From Catonella massiliensis (GTDB taxonomy: Bacteria > Bacillota > Clostridia > Lachnospirales > Lachnospiraceae), in assembly GCF_016651435.1 (NCBI RefSeq), contig NZ_JAEPRJ010000001.1:744001-808000 (forward strand): DNA of 64,000 nucleotides. Direction: 5' to 3'. Position numbers and translations under genes: made by a program. Below, in pieces: positions 1 to 6,920 of this stretch. Numbering within the stretch: position 1 is the first letter of the stretch; the number at the start of each line of letters is the position of its first letter. The notes beneath the pieces are model-generated. The model worked only from the letters and a program-made list of their open reading frames with translations, searched no databases and was not told the origin of the DNA.

Positions 1-2
1 TT

Positions 3-65
3 ATTGACGTAGATGATTTATCTGTTGAAGAAATTGTTGACTCGATTATGAAAGATTTTACTTGA
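3..65 (+). CDS. C-terminal end of a truncated gene
   Basis: An open frame enters from the left edge and stops at 63-65. It encodes about 20 residues, acidic and helical in character (IDVDDLSVEEIVDSIMKDF). Too little remains to assign a family. A nucleoside or cytidylate kinase-like tail would fit, but this is a guess. The gene ends right on the rplM promoter. Confidence 0.5.
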   Translation: MDVDDLSVEEIVDSIMKDFT

Positions 66-90
66 CAATAAAAGTACTAAGCTGTATAAT
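62..90 (+). promoter_or_regulatory. Sigma-A promoter of rplM-rpsI
   Basis: TTGACA at 62-67 and TATAAT at 85-90 are separated by 17 bp, a perfect match to the housekeeping consensus. Transcription would start near 97 and give a leader of about 140 nt before rplM. Confidence 0.85.
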
Positions 91-96
91 AAACAA

Positions 97-236
97 TTGT
101 GACGGAATAATTACGCCATTATTCAGATAGGCCCGGACATCCTATCTAAGTAATACATATTCTTCTGCCATAGTAAAGAAAACGCAGCACATACTCCTTA
201 ATGTGCTTTTAACAATATTTTTTGGGAGGAATAACC
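97..236 (+). promoter_or_regulatory. rplM 5' leader, possible L13 autoregulatory element
   Basis: The untranslated leader holds a short hairpin at about 187-208 (AGCACAT / ATGTGCT followed by TTTT), resembling a weak terminator. Firmicute rplM genes often carry an L13-binding leader, so autoregulation is plausible. I cannot match it base by base to the known leader family, so this is inference from position and structure. Confidence 0.4.
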
Positions 237-677
237 ATGAAGACATTTATGGCTAACCCTAACAGCGTTGAGAAGAAATGGTATGTAATCGATGCTGAGG
301 GACAGACACTTGGACGCCTTGCAACAGAAGTGGCTAACCTTTTAAGAGGTAAGAGAAAGCCTGAATATACACCTTTTGTAGATACCGGCGATTATGTAAT
401 CGTTATTAACGCAAAGGGCATTAAAGTAAGCGGTAAGAAGCTTGATCAGAAGATTTACTATCGTCATAGTGATTATGTTGGTGGACTTAAGCAGAAGACT
501 CTTAGGGAAACCCTTAATACAAAGCCAGAAGATGCTATTACTCACGCAGTAAAGGGCATGCTTCCAAACGGAACTCTTGGTAATAAGATGCTCACAAAGC
601 TTCGCGTATATGCTGGTGCTGAATATGCACAGACAGCTCAGAAACCTGAAGTTTATGAGATCAAGAGCAGATACTAA
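237..677 (+). CDS. rplM: 50S ribosomal protein L13
   Basis: Large-subunit ribosomal protein L13, 146 residues, the normal length. Family hallmarks are visible: the N-terminal [16 protein letters not shown] block, the GDYVIVINA strand, and the [11 protein letters not shown] block near the C-terminus. The start is the ATG at 237, 6 nt after a GGGAGG ribosome site at 225-230; an in-frame TTG at 222 lies before that site and is rejected. It is the first gene of the rplM-rpsI operon, 24 nt ahead of rpsI, and is transcribed from the promoter at 62-90. Confidence 0.97.
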   Translation: MKTFMANPNSVEKKWYVIDAEGQTLGRLATEVANLLRGKRKPEYTPFVDTGDYVIVINAKGIKVSGKKLDQKIYYRHSDYVGGLKQKTLRETLNTKPEDAITHAVKGMLPNGTLGNKMLTKLRVYAGAEYAQTAQKPEVYEIKSRY

Positions 678-701
678 TTAGAGTGAAGGGAGGATATTAC
701 A

Positions 702-1094
702 TTGGCTACTGTTAAATTTTATGGAACCGGAAGAAGAAAAAGCAGTGTTGCAAGAGTATATCTTGTAGCAGGATCAGGTAAGATTGTAGTAAACAAGAGA
801 GATATAGATGACTACTTTAGTCTTGAGACCTTAAAGACTATAGTACGCCAGCCACTTGCTCTTACAGAGACAGTTGAGAAGTTTGACGTACTCGTTACTG
901 TACGTGGTGGCGGTACTACAGGTCAGGCAGGTGCTATCCGTCATGGTATATCAAGAGCTCTTCTTGAGGCAGATGCAGACTATCGTCCATCTCTTAAGAA
1001 GGCAGGCTTCCTTACTCGTGATTCAAGAATGAAGGAGAGAAAGAAATACGGACTTAAGAAAGCTCGTAAGGCTCCTCAGTTCTCTAAGAGATAA
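702..1094 (+). CDS. rpsI: 30S ribosomal protein S9
   Basis: Small-subunit ribosomal protein S9, 130 residues, the family's usual length. The N-terminal [13 protein letters not shown] motif, the [19 protein letters not shown] core and the basic tail ending SKR, which reaches toward the P-site tRNA, are all present. Translation starts at a TTG preceded by GGGAGG at 688-693; no ATG is available in frame at this place. It is the second gene of the rplM operon and is followed by a strong terminator. Confidence 0.97.
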   Translation: MATVKFYGTGRRKSSVARVYLVAGSGKIVVNKRDIDDYFSLETLKTIVRQPLALTETVEKFDVLVTVRGGGTTGQAGAIRHGISRALLEADADYRPSLKKAGFLTRDSRMKERKKYGLKKARKAPQFSKR

Positions 1095-1124
1095 ATTGCC
1101 GAACAAACCGTATCAAAACAGGTC

Positions 1125-1160
1125 AAAAACCCCGGAAAATCAAGGTTTTCCGGGGTTTTG
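1125..1160 (+). terminator. Rho-independent terminator of rplM-rpsI
   Basis: An inverted repeat, CAAAAACCCCGGAAAA against TTTTCCGGGGTTTTG, forms a GC-centred stem of about 14 bp with flanking A and T runs, so it could work on both strands. Confidence 0.85.
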
Positions 1161-1333
1161 CCGTATAAAATCCTTTGATTCGGTTTGACTTTTTTTGTCC
1201 TGATTTATCCGGTTCTGATCCTGTTTTTTGGGTTAAAATTGGGGGAAAACTCGTTTTGGAGGTGGTTTTGAGTTAAAAAATGGGAGGGGGGAAAATTGAG
1301 CCCATTTGAGCATGTAAAATGGAGCTGTGAACG

Positions 1334-1731
1334 GTGCTCGTTTTCCGTGTTTCTTTCTCAGACGGGGCAGGCAAATCCACGCAGATAAACCTGCTGAAGA
1401 AGCATATGGATCAGCATAATATCAGGGTGGAAAAGCAATTGTTCAATTACAATTCGGAGGAAAAGCGCCGATTTTTGATCGAAAACCCGATCTCTAGCGG
1501 AGGCGAAGGCCTAACCCTGCTTATTTCCACGACCGGCAGCTCCTCAGCTGGAAAAAAGCGTCTGACAGTGGTAATATCTTCGAAATGTTTGCAGCTAGGA
1601 AAATGCAGTACACCTTTTTTATAGGCATCTATGAGCATGACTACTGCCGGAAAGTATACGGTCCTTTCAGCATAAAGGCCGTCGTGATGAAGGACGCTGT
1701 CCTCGAATATTATTTAAAAAACAGGAGGTAG
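1334..1731 (+). pseudogene. Frameshifted P-loop kinase-like relic
   Basis: From GTG 1334 one frame encodes a P-loop (SDGAGKSTQINLLKKHM), like the start of thymidylate kinase-type proteins. The sense then appears to move into another frame around 1495-1505, which stays open to the stop at 1729-1731 and ends GPFSIKAVVMKDAVLEYYL. No single frame covers both parts, so the gene looks broken by at least one indel. Its end abuts the ribosome site of the first ABC-2 permease, so it was probably the first gene of that operon. Function is unknown; the kinase label rests only on the P-loop region. Confidence 0.5.
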
Positions 1732-1738
1732 CACAATA

Positions 1739-2539
1739 TTGATGGATAAACTGAAATGTCTGCTGTATATAGCAAAGCTCAGCTACAAGACAAACGCCAC
1801 ATATAAGCAGTCTAACCTCTTCGGCATAATTGTCAATTCTTTCTGGCTGATAATCCAGATGTACATACTTGTCGCTTTTATCAAACACGGTATTAGCTCA
1901 TATACCGTACAGCAGGGCGTCGGCTATGTCATTCTCACTGAGGCTCTACTGACTATAACCGGTCTTAGCGGTAGCCTGGGCGGAATAGATATAGATGATC
2001 TGATAAAAACGGGTAATATTATTTTTTACCTTACCAATCCCATCGGCCTGATTGGGTACCTTATCGGCATGGAGGTCGGACGCGTGCTGTATTATCTGCT
2101 CTGGCGCTTCCTGCCGCTTCTTCTTATTGGAGTGGTTGCGCTGACATGGTATCCTAACGTCACGCCTATGATGCTGTTATACTTTGTTTATTCGATCATT
2201 ATCGGACTTGTTATCGCCAACGAAATCCAGTTCATTATTGTAATGCTGGCAATAAAAAACAGAACGTCGATGGGAGTGGTAGACCTGATAATGGCGATTG
2301 AGCTTTTCTTCTCAGGCGGACTGCTGCCGCTGAACATTTTTCCAGAATGGCTCTACAGGATATCGCTCCATTTACCTTTTTCCTCGCAGATTTATCTGCC
2401 TATCTCAATCATCCTCGGAACTGAGGGAAGTATACTGAAGCTGCTTATCCTTGAAACTTTCTGGGCGCTGGCACTATGGCTGGTATCTTATTTCGTTTAT
2501 GATAAGGAAAGGAAAAAAGTCTATGTTCAGGGAGGTTAA
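1739..2539 (+). CDS. ABC-2 family exporter permease, first subunit
   Basis: Integral membrane subunit of an ABC exporter, 266 residues, with about six hydrophobic segments (for example around residues 25-45, 110-135 and 145-170) and a basic C-terminus. Its pairing with the next permease and the ATPase at 3323 matches the three-gene exporter group with two unequal ABC-2 permeases and one long ATPase (COG4587/COG3694/COG4586 type). The start is TTG 1739 or ATG 1742; AGGAGG at 1723-1728 is slightly far from either. The last 17 nt overlap the second permease. Substrate unknown; a modified peptide is possible given the radical SAM gene downstream. Confidence 0.8.
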   Translation: MMDKLKCLLYIAKLSYKTNATYKQSNLFGIIVNSFWLIIQMYILVAFIKHGISSYTVQQGVGYVILTEALLTITGLSGSLGGIDIDDLIKTGNIIFYLTNPIGLIGYLIGMEVGRVLYYLLWRFLPLLLIGVVALTWYPNVTPMMLLYFVYSIIIGLVIANEIQFIIVMLAIKNRTSMGVVDLIMAIELFFSGGLLPLNIFPEWLYRISLHLPFSSQIYLPISIILGTEGSILKLLILETFWALALWLVSYFVYDKERKKVYVQGG

Positions 2540-3320
2540 ACATAAGATCGGCGTTTGGGTCATGTGCCTAACGATGAGTCTTAAATCACAGTTCCAATAC
2601 AGGTCGTCCTTCGTTTTGAAATGCTTTGTGATGTTTATAACTTACTTCTGCGAATATATATCGACTTTGTTCCTGATAAGTAAGGTGTCGGATATCAACA
2701 AGTGGTCAAAATATGAGATAATGCTGATTTACGGAATGGCTACCGTCGCTTACGCGATGTCTAGGCTGATGTTGTGTGGTATCAACAACATCCCCAGGCA
2801 GTTGAAAAACGGTAAGTTTCTTATGAAACTGATACGCCCAGAAAGCGATCTTTTCTGTGCGATGATAGAGGAAATACCTGTTGATCGTTTGGGGCAGGTA
2901 CTGCTGGGCCTGCTGATCATAATTTACTCGTGTGTCAGGAATTTTAGCAGTACCTCTATCTTCTGGCTGGTTGTATTCCTTGCCACGGGTACCGTGATAT
3001 ACAGCGCGATATTCATCATTACAGCCAGTGTATCCTTCTGGATCATCAATTCGCGGGAGCTGCTTGGGATCTTCACCCACGGAACACTGCGAGCTATAGT
3101 TTACCCGATAACTATCTACAGCCGGATCCTGCAAGAAATATTTACATACTTAGTGCCCGTCGCTTTTATCAGCTATTACCCCGCCATAGTCATATTGAAT
3201 AAGGAGGGTGACCACACTGTCATAAAGCTGGTGATATTCCTTGTAGTTGCTCTGATGTGGGGCATAGCAAAACTTGCATGGACGATGGGAATCAAAAAAT
3301 ATGAAGGAGCAGGAGGCTAA
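2523..3320 (+). CDS. ABC-2 family exporter permease, second subunit
   Basis: Second membrane subunit of the same exporter, 265 residues from ATG 2523, with hydrophobic segments across the protein and the conserved-looking IPRQLKNGKFLMKLIRPES stretch typical of this permease type. An open frame reaches back to 2451, but the ATG at 2523 has an AAAGGAAA ribosome site and gives the shared 17-nt overlap with the upstream gene, suggesting translational coupling. The ATPase begins 2 nt after its stop. The region is visibly richer in G+C codons than the flanking chromosome. Confidence 0.8.
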   Translation: MFREVKHKIGVWVMCLTMSLKSQFQYRSSFVLKCFVMFITYFCEYISTLFLISKVSDINKWSKYEIMLIYGMATVAYAMSRLMLCGINNIPRQLKNGKFLMKLIRPESDLFCAMIEEIPVDRLGQVLLGLLIIIYSCVRNFSSTSIFWLVVFLATGTVIYSAIFIITASVSFWIINSRELLGIFTHGTLRAIVYPITIYSRILQEIFTYLVPVAFISYYPAIVILNKEGDHTVIKLVIFLVVALMWGIAKLAWTMGIKKYEGAGG

Positions 3321-3322
3321 TA

Positions 3323-4237
3323 ATGATAAAAATAGACGGATTAACTAAGATATACAATAACAACACAAAAAAAGCGGTAACGGCTGTAGACAATCTGAAT
3401 CTTGAAATAAAGGACGGTAGCATAGTCGGACTACTCGGGCCTAATGGTGCCGGTAAGTCTACACTGATAAAAATGATACTGGGTGTCATGTACCCTACCA
3501 AAGGATTTGTCACAATCGATGGGAAGAACACATTTAACCACCGCAAGCAGCTGATGAATGATATAGGCATAGTTTTCGGCCAGCGGAGCCAGATGTGGTG
3601 GGATTTACCAGCTATGGATACCTTCAGTCTTTTGCGCAGGGTCTATAGGGTGGACAAGGATGAATTTGACATGTGGCTTGACGAGATTATAAATGAAATG
3701 GACGCGCGCGAAATCGTAAACAAGCCAGTCAGACTGCTCAGCCTTGGCCAGAGGATGCGTTGTGAGATAATAGCCGCTCTGTGCTTCAAGCCTCGGATAA
3801 TAGTTCTTGACGAACCGACCATCGGTCTGGATATTTCGGTAAAAGAAAAAATCCGCAATTTCCTAGTCTATCTCAACAGGAAGAAAAATGTGACCATTCT
3901 ACTGACGACCCATGACCTTACCGACGTCGACGCTATCTGCGATAGGGTAATCGTGCTCAACCACGGCAAGGTGCTGTATGACGACACCTCGAGTGAAATA
4001 AATGAAAAGAACTCCGGAAAAAACTGTGAGATCGTTTATGCCCCTCACGGCAGAGAAAAAGGAGACTTTCCCTTTGAAGCGGAGACCGTCGATATCAGCA
4101 GCAAGAAGATCATTACCTTTAAGGGCGACACCTCAGACGTTATGAAGGCGATCATCTGGTGCAGTCAGCACGGAGACATAGAGGATGTCAATATTACAAA
4201 GCCCAAAATAGAGGATATCGTAAAGAACTTTTATTGA
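3323..4237 (+). CDS. ABC exporter ATP-binding protein
   Basis: Cytoplasmic ATPase that powers the two preceding permeases, 304 residues. Walker A is GPNGAGKST (about residues 39-47), the Q-loop region contains the GQRSQMWWDLPA stretch typical of this subgroup, the signature is LSLGQRMR, Walker B ends in IIVLDEPTIGLD, and the switch histidine lies in LLTTHDL. A C-terminal domain of about 80 residues follows, as in COG4586-type ATPases. Ribosome site AGGAGG lies at 3309-3314. All key residues are intact, so this gene may still be functional even though both ends of the cassette are damaged. Confidence 0.88.
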   Translation: MIKIDGLTKIYNNNTKKAVTAVDNLNLEIKDGSIVGLLGPNGAGKSTLIKMILGVMYPTKGFVTIDGKNTFNHRKQLMNDIGIVFGQRSQMWWDLPAMDTFSLLRRVYRVDKDEFDMWLDEIINEMDAREIVNKPVRLLSLGQRMRCEIIAALCFKPRIIVLDEPTIGLDISVKEKIRNFLVYLNRKKNVTILLTTHDLTDVDAICDRVIVLNHGKVLYDDTSSEINEKNSGKNCEIVYAPHGREKGDFPFEAETVDISSKKIITFKGDTSDVMKAIIWCSQHGDIEDVNITKPKIEDIVKNFY

Positions 4238-4268
4238 CAAACGCAATACGCGCTGCCGGGGCGGGTCA

Positions 4269-4529
4269 ATGAATATAAACGGTTCGCTCCGTGAAGCCAG
4301 GCAAAAGGAATGCTCAAACATGATCAATTATATTTTCTGGAAAATAACCCACCGTTGCAACCAGCGATGCAGGGTTTGCCACTTGTATGGCGAACACAAC
4401 CACACAAAGCTGCATAAGGAGCTATCCTATGAACAGAATATAGGCATAATCGATAAGCTTTACGATTATTTCGGCGGCAGGGTGCCGAGGATCAAATTTT
4501 CCTGCGGCGAGCCTTTCATTAAGAGATAA
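4269..4529 (+). pseudogene. Truncated radical SAM protein, likely peptide maturase
   Basis: N-terminal fragment of a radical SAM enzyme. The iron-sulfur cluster motif CNQRCRVC (CX3CX2C) and the SAM-binding motif, here SCGEPFI in place of GGEP, are both present, but the frame ends just after the latter. The stop lies inside a 117-bp repeat that starts at 4525. A complete enzyme of this class would need some 200-350 more residues. ATG 4269 or ATG 4320 could be the start; the family-like sequence begins at 4320. Being directly behind an ABC exporter, it probably modified an exported peptide, but no precursor gene is visible. Confidence 0.75.
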
Positions 4530-4641
4530 GAAACAGCGATTTTTACATCCCGTAAAATTGGGCAAAACCCCGATTTTATGGGATTTTTCTTTGTCTGCGT
4601 TTCTTAGCGTTTCGCTCTGATAGTAACACGATAGTAACAAA
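4525..4641 (+). repeat. 117-bp direct repeat, left copy
   Basis: Matches 6742-6858 with three substitutions in 117 bp. It contains an imperfect palindrome (CATCCCGTAAAAT against ATTTTATGGGAT) around a short loop, then the tandem GATAGTAACAC / GATAGTAACAA. The left copy ends the radical SAM frame. The two copies bracket a 2.1-kb cargo segment, so they may be element ends or attachment remnants. Confidence 0.9.
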
Positions 4642-4691
4642 GTGAGGTGCTAATTTTGGGTGTCTTCCGTTATACGCAAAAACTAAAAAAT

Positions 4692-4763
4692 AACTACTTG
4701 AACTACTTATTAACTACTTTGCGACTTTGAAATGCAGAACTGGTGCGACTTTGAGCGACTTTC
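4692..4763. repeat. Two sets of short direct repeats beside the 117-bp repeat
   Basis: AACTACTT occurs three times (4692, 4701, 4712) with 9-11 bp spacing, followed by GCGACTTTG at 4721 and 4745 and GCGACTTTC at 4755. On the minus strand the first set reads AAGTAGTT, similar in style to the arm-type repeats bound by Tn916-family integrases. No integrase is present here. Confidence 0.6.
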
Positions 4764-4786
4764 GGCTTTCAACACTATAACACATA

Positions 4787-4996
4787 TCAATTACCCCACA
4801 CTTCATCACTGGTATAAGTAACGGGATTTTTTAAAAATTCATTATATGCCTCTTCTGCGATTATTGCGTCATACTCATCTTCAATAGCTTCAAGCGTTGA
4901 TGATTTTATAACCTGCTCTACGCTTATACCGTGAACTTTTGCGTAGCTTTCAATTAGATGTAATTCATCATCTGTTAAGTTGATTGTAATGATCAT
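4787..4996 (-). CDS. RelB-like (DUF6290-type) antitoxin without a toxin
   Basis: A 69-residue acidic protein whose N-terminal MIITINLTDDELHLIESYA and following helix match the ribbon-helix-helix start of RelB/DUF6290 antitoxins; the C-terminal half is acidic as expected for a toxin-wrapping tail. The start ATG is at 4996, behind GTGAGG. In complete systems a RelE/ParE-type toxin follows. Here the 145 bp downstream (4642-4786) contain only repeats and no such frame, so it is an orphan antitoxin, perhaps after loss of its partner when the repeat region formed. Confidence 0.65.
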   Translation of the reverse strand: MIITINLTDDELHLIESYAKVHGISVEQVIKSSTLEAIEDEYDAIIAEEAYNEFLKNPVTYTSDEVWGN

Positions 4997-5076
4997 ATTA
5001 TTAACCTCACTTTCTAATTTAATAGCATGTAATTATAATATAGTTCGTGTGGTGCAATGTCCATGACATTATAATC

Positions 5077-5274
5077 TTAAAAACGGTAGTTTATGCCGCT
5101 TTGTTTAAGTATTGCGTTAGCCGTATGCCGTGATTTGATTTTTCCATCTACTACAATATTATGGTCATTGATAGGGCTGTGCCATATATCGTGGTCACCT
5201 TTACCGTGCCTTATGAAATAACATCCGTAACTTTTTAATATTTCTCTTACTTTCTTTTCATATTCAGCTATTAT
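5077..5274 (-). CDS. hicA: HicA-family mRNA interferase toxin
   Basis: A 65-residue protein that reads as HicA: the N-terminal helix EYEKKVREILKSYG, then CYFIRHGKGDHDIWHSP, where the histidine of GDH aligns with the catalytic histidine of HicA toxins, then IVVDGK and the C-terminal helix NAILKQSGINYRF. HicA cleaves mRNA as a double-stranded-RNA-binding-fold nuclease. The frame has no ATG, GTG or TTG at the right place. It begins at tandem ATA codons (5274 or 5271) that overlap the hicB stop, behind GAGGTG. Translation therefore seems coupled to hicB with a weak start. Confidence 0.75.
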   Translation of the reverse strand: MIAEYEKKVREILKSYGCYFIRHGKGDHDIWHSPINDHNIVVDGKIKSRHTANAILKQSGINYRF

Positions 5275-5489
5275 GCATACACCTCTTCAAGCCGTTCGGA
5301 TTTGAACAGGATTTTAGCGTGTTCAATAGGCTGATGGTTCAGTTCTAAAAGTTCGGGCGCAATTCGGCGCACACGCTCGATTAATACATCTAGTGAACCG
5401 CTTTCAAGTACAAGCCCTATAATATCATCACTGGTAGCAACCCACACATCTGCTTCACTATCCCATAACAGATTAACTGTATAATTCAT
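5271..5489 (-). CDS. hicB: HicB-like (DUF1902) antitoxin
   Basis: A 72-residue protein of the short HicB/DUF1902 type, with the partial RNase H-like fold signature: YTVNLLWDSEADVWVATSDD, then IIGLVLESGSLDVLIERV. It would neutralise the HicA encoded directly downstream. The start ATG at 5489 follows an AGAAAGAGAGG ribosome site. The C-terminus lacks an added DNA-binding domain, so operon control could fall to the neighbouring XRE regulator at 5505-5720, which lies 15 nt upstream on the same strand. Confidence 0.8.
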   Translation of the reverse strand: MNYTVNLLWDSEADVWVATSDDIIGLVLESGSLDVLIERVRRIAPELLELNHQPIEHAKILFKSERLEEVYA

Positions 5490-5504
5490 TTTATACCTCT
5501 CTTT

Positions 5505-5720
5505 CTAATATTCTACTTTTTCACCGTTGGGAAGGACAAAAGAAGTTTGATAAGTACATTCCAATTTATCCGCTATTGCTTTCAAATCGTCAACAGTTAG
5601 GGTATTACGCTTTAATTTTTGACTAAAGTTTTGAGGGCTGATATTATTCAGCCTTGCTAACTCTGATAAGCTGATATCTTTCTTAACACATAAGATTTTT
5701 ATTTGCTCCTCCACACTCAT
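5505..5720 (-). CDS. Small XRE-family helix-turn-helix regulator
   Basis: A 71-residue DNA-binding protein consisting almost only of a Cro/C1-type helix-turn-helix: IKILCVKKDISLSELARLNN, then ISPQNFSQKLKR as recognition helix, then LTVDDLKAIADKLEC. The chosen start is ATG 5720 with GGAGG upstream; the frame could be read back to 5834 but that stretch overlaps the promoter. Transcribed first in the minus-strand operon with hicBA, it is the likely repressor of this operon and of the divergent genes at 5906-6654. Confidence 0.85.
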   Translation of the reverse strand: MSVEEQIKILCVKKDISLSELARLNNISPQNFSQKLKRNTLTVDDLKAIADKLECTYQTSFVLPNGEKVEY

Positions 5721-5753
5721 ATTATTATAACCTCCTTTTCTATATATGTTTAC

Positions 5754-5782
5754 ATTATATATGTAATAATTTATATTGTCAA
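5754..5782 (-). promoter_or_regulatory. Promoter of the XRE-hicBA operon
   Basis: On the minus strand TTGACA (5782-5777) and TATAAT (5759-5754) are 17 bp apart, a perfect sigma-A promoter. Its -35 lies within a TTGACAATATAAAT motif that recurs in this intergenic region. Confidence 0.85.
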
Positions 5783-5842
5783 TCAAAAAATTAACAATAT
5801 AAATAAAAAAGTTTATAAAACCTATTGACAACATAAATAAAA
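5777..5842. promoter_or_regulatory. Three repeated operator-like motifs
   Basis: The motif TTGACAAyATAAAT occurs three times in the divergent intergenic region: on the minus strand at about 5782, and on the plus strand at about 5790 (as TTAACAATATAAAT) and 5825 (TTGACAACATAAAT). The outer two cover the -35 boxes of the two divergent promoters. This layout suits binding by the small XRE protein. Confidence 0.55.
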
Positions 5843-5853
5843 TCGTTTATAAT
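5825..5853 (+). promoter_or_regulatory. Divergent promoter for the EXLDI side
   Basis: TTGACA at 5825-5830 and TATAAT at 5848-5853 with 17-bp spacing drive rightward transcription toward the frameshifted gene at 5906 and the EXLDI gene. Confidence 0.85.
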
Positions 5854-5905
5854 ATAAACAAGATAAAACAAAACATAAACGAAATCAATATAGTAGGACA
5901 AAATT

Positions 5906-6197
5906 ATGGCAAAGAAAAAGCCCCTGGGTTAGTTACCGCCTCCTACTCGATTGCAAAAACGAAGAACTTTGTATATTGCATTTTGATATTAGGCTCCCGG
6001 TATCAGTGAAGAATCACAGTCTTCAACATCATAATGATGGAAAGAAAGTCTATCTTGACAAAATACCTCTATATGATTATAATTATGTTCATAATCATAT
6101 AGATACTAAACTTCAGATACAAGTTACAAAAATAAGGAGGTATGGTTATGGCCACAAAAAATATTTATGTTGCAGAAGCAGATCTACACTTATTTGA
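5906..6197 (+). pseudogene. Small gene with a +1 frameshift in a C run
   Basis: ATG 5906 encodes only MAKKKPLG before a stop. If one C of the CCCC run at 5921-5924 is removed, the frame continues as PWVSYRLLLDCKNEELC and stays open to 6197, for about 96 residues in total. The unshifted part is visible as an open frame from TTG 5976. Function unknown; it is the first gene behind the promoter at 5825-5853. It overlaps the start of the EXLDI gene by about 50 nt. Either a real inactivating insertion, a sequencing error, or programmed slippage. Confidence 0.45.
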
Positions 6198-6654
6198 TGA
6201 TGCTGCCAAGTACGCCGGAAGTGTTTCTGCCGCTGTGATACAGGCACTTCAGGACTTTCTAAGTGTTCAACGCAACAAAAGCGAAGGATATGACAAGATT
6301 GAGTTAAACCTCTATGAAAAAGGGGTAAGAAGAAAGGTAATGTTCTATGGTATGGAGATTACTCGTGTAGAACGTCCGGTAGACGGTGGAATAAGGATTG
6401 ACACGATTTATAAAACTGCAAAAGGGCAGCTTGCAGTGGCAACCAAGGTTCGCAAGGAGCTTCCGAATTGGGCGAAAGGAAATCCACACGTATGGGAAAA
6501 CCCGCAGTCTTGGTCACATGATTTTTGGAATCTGGGGGACAGAGTGTTAAACGTATATCCGGACATAGAGAGCCTAAAGGAGAAGGATGCGTATCTTGCT
6601 GAGTGCTGCGAATCTTCTCTTTCGGAAAAGCCTTATGAGTTTTTGGATATTTAG
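6148..6654 (+). CDS. EXLDI-family protein
   Basis: A 168-residue protein ending in EFLDI, the C-terminal signature that gives the EXLDI family its name. The N-terminal part (TKNIYVAEADLHLFDDAAKYAG, then a predicted helix ending QALQDFL) resembles a ribbon-helix-helix DNA-binding unit. The middle is a beta-rich domain of unknown role. The start is ATG 6148, 7 nt after AAGGAGG; ATG 6142 is too close to that site. Family function is not known to me beyond being a small, probably DNA-associated accessory protein. It lies divergent from the XRE-hicBA operon inside the repeat-bounded island. Confidence 0.7.
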   Translation: MATKNIYVAEADLHLFDDAAKYAGSVSAAVIQALQDFLSVQRNKSEGYDKIELNLYEKGVRRKVMFYGMEITRVERPVDGGIRIDTIYKTAKGQLAVATKVRKELPNWAKGNPHVWENPQSWSHDFWNLGDRVLNVYPDIESLKEKDAYLAECCESSLSEKPYEFLDI

Positions 6655-6741
6655 ATTAGGTATAAATACTAGATTTATAGAACTATAACAAGCAAATAAT
6701 GAGATAGCTTTGTGTTTATATATCATATGGATTTCAGAGAT

Positions 6742-6858
6742 GATAAGAAACAGCGATTTTTACATCCCGTAAAATTGGGCAAAACCCTGATTTTATGGGA
6801 TTTTTCTTTGTCTGCGTTTCTTAGCGTTTCTCTTTGATAGTAACACGATAGTAACAAA
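6742..6858 (+). repeat. 117-bp direct repeat, right copy
   Basis: Second copy of the repeat at 4525-4641, with three substitutions. Its right end abuts a complete promoter (6863-6891). No continuation of the truncated radical SAM gene is found beyond it, so the island did not simply insert into that gene, or a deletion followed. Confidence 0.9.
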
Positions 6859-6862
6859 TAGA

Positions 6863-6891
6863 TTTACAGCCTGCTAATCTGGGAGTATAAT
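6863..6891 (+). promoter_or_regulatory. Promoter of the small membrane peptide gene
   Basis: TTTACA at 6863-6868 and TATAAT at 6886-6891 with 17-bp spacing, only 4 bp beyond the right 117-bp repeat. Confidence 0.75.
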
Positions 6892-6920
6892 AAAATTGAA
6901 AAACTGGGAGGTATTGTACT

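Noticed and set aside
2706-3134. Minus-strand open frame of 142 codons across the second permease
   Set aside because: Shadow frame without ribosome site or family resemblance, in a GC-richer gene.
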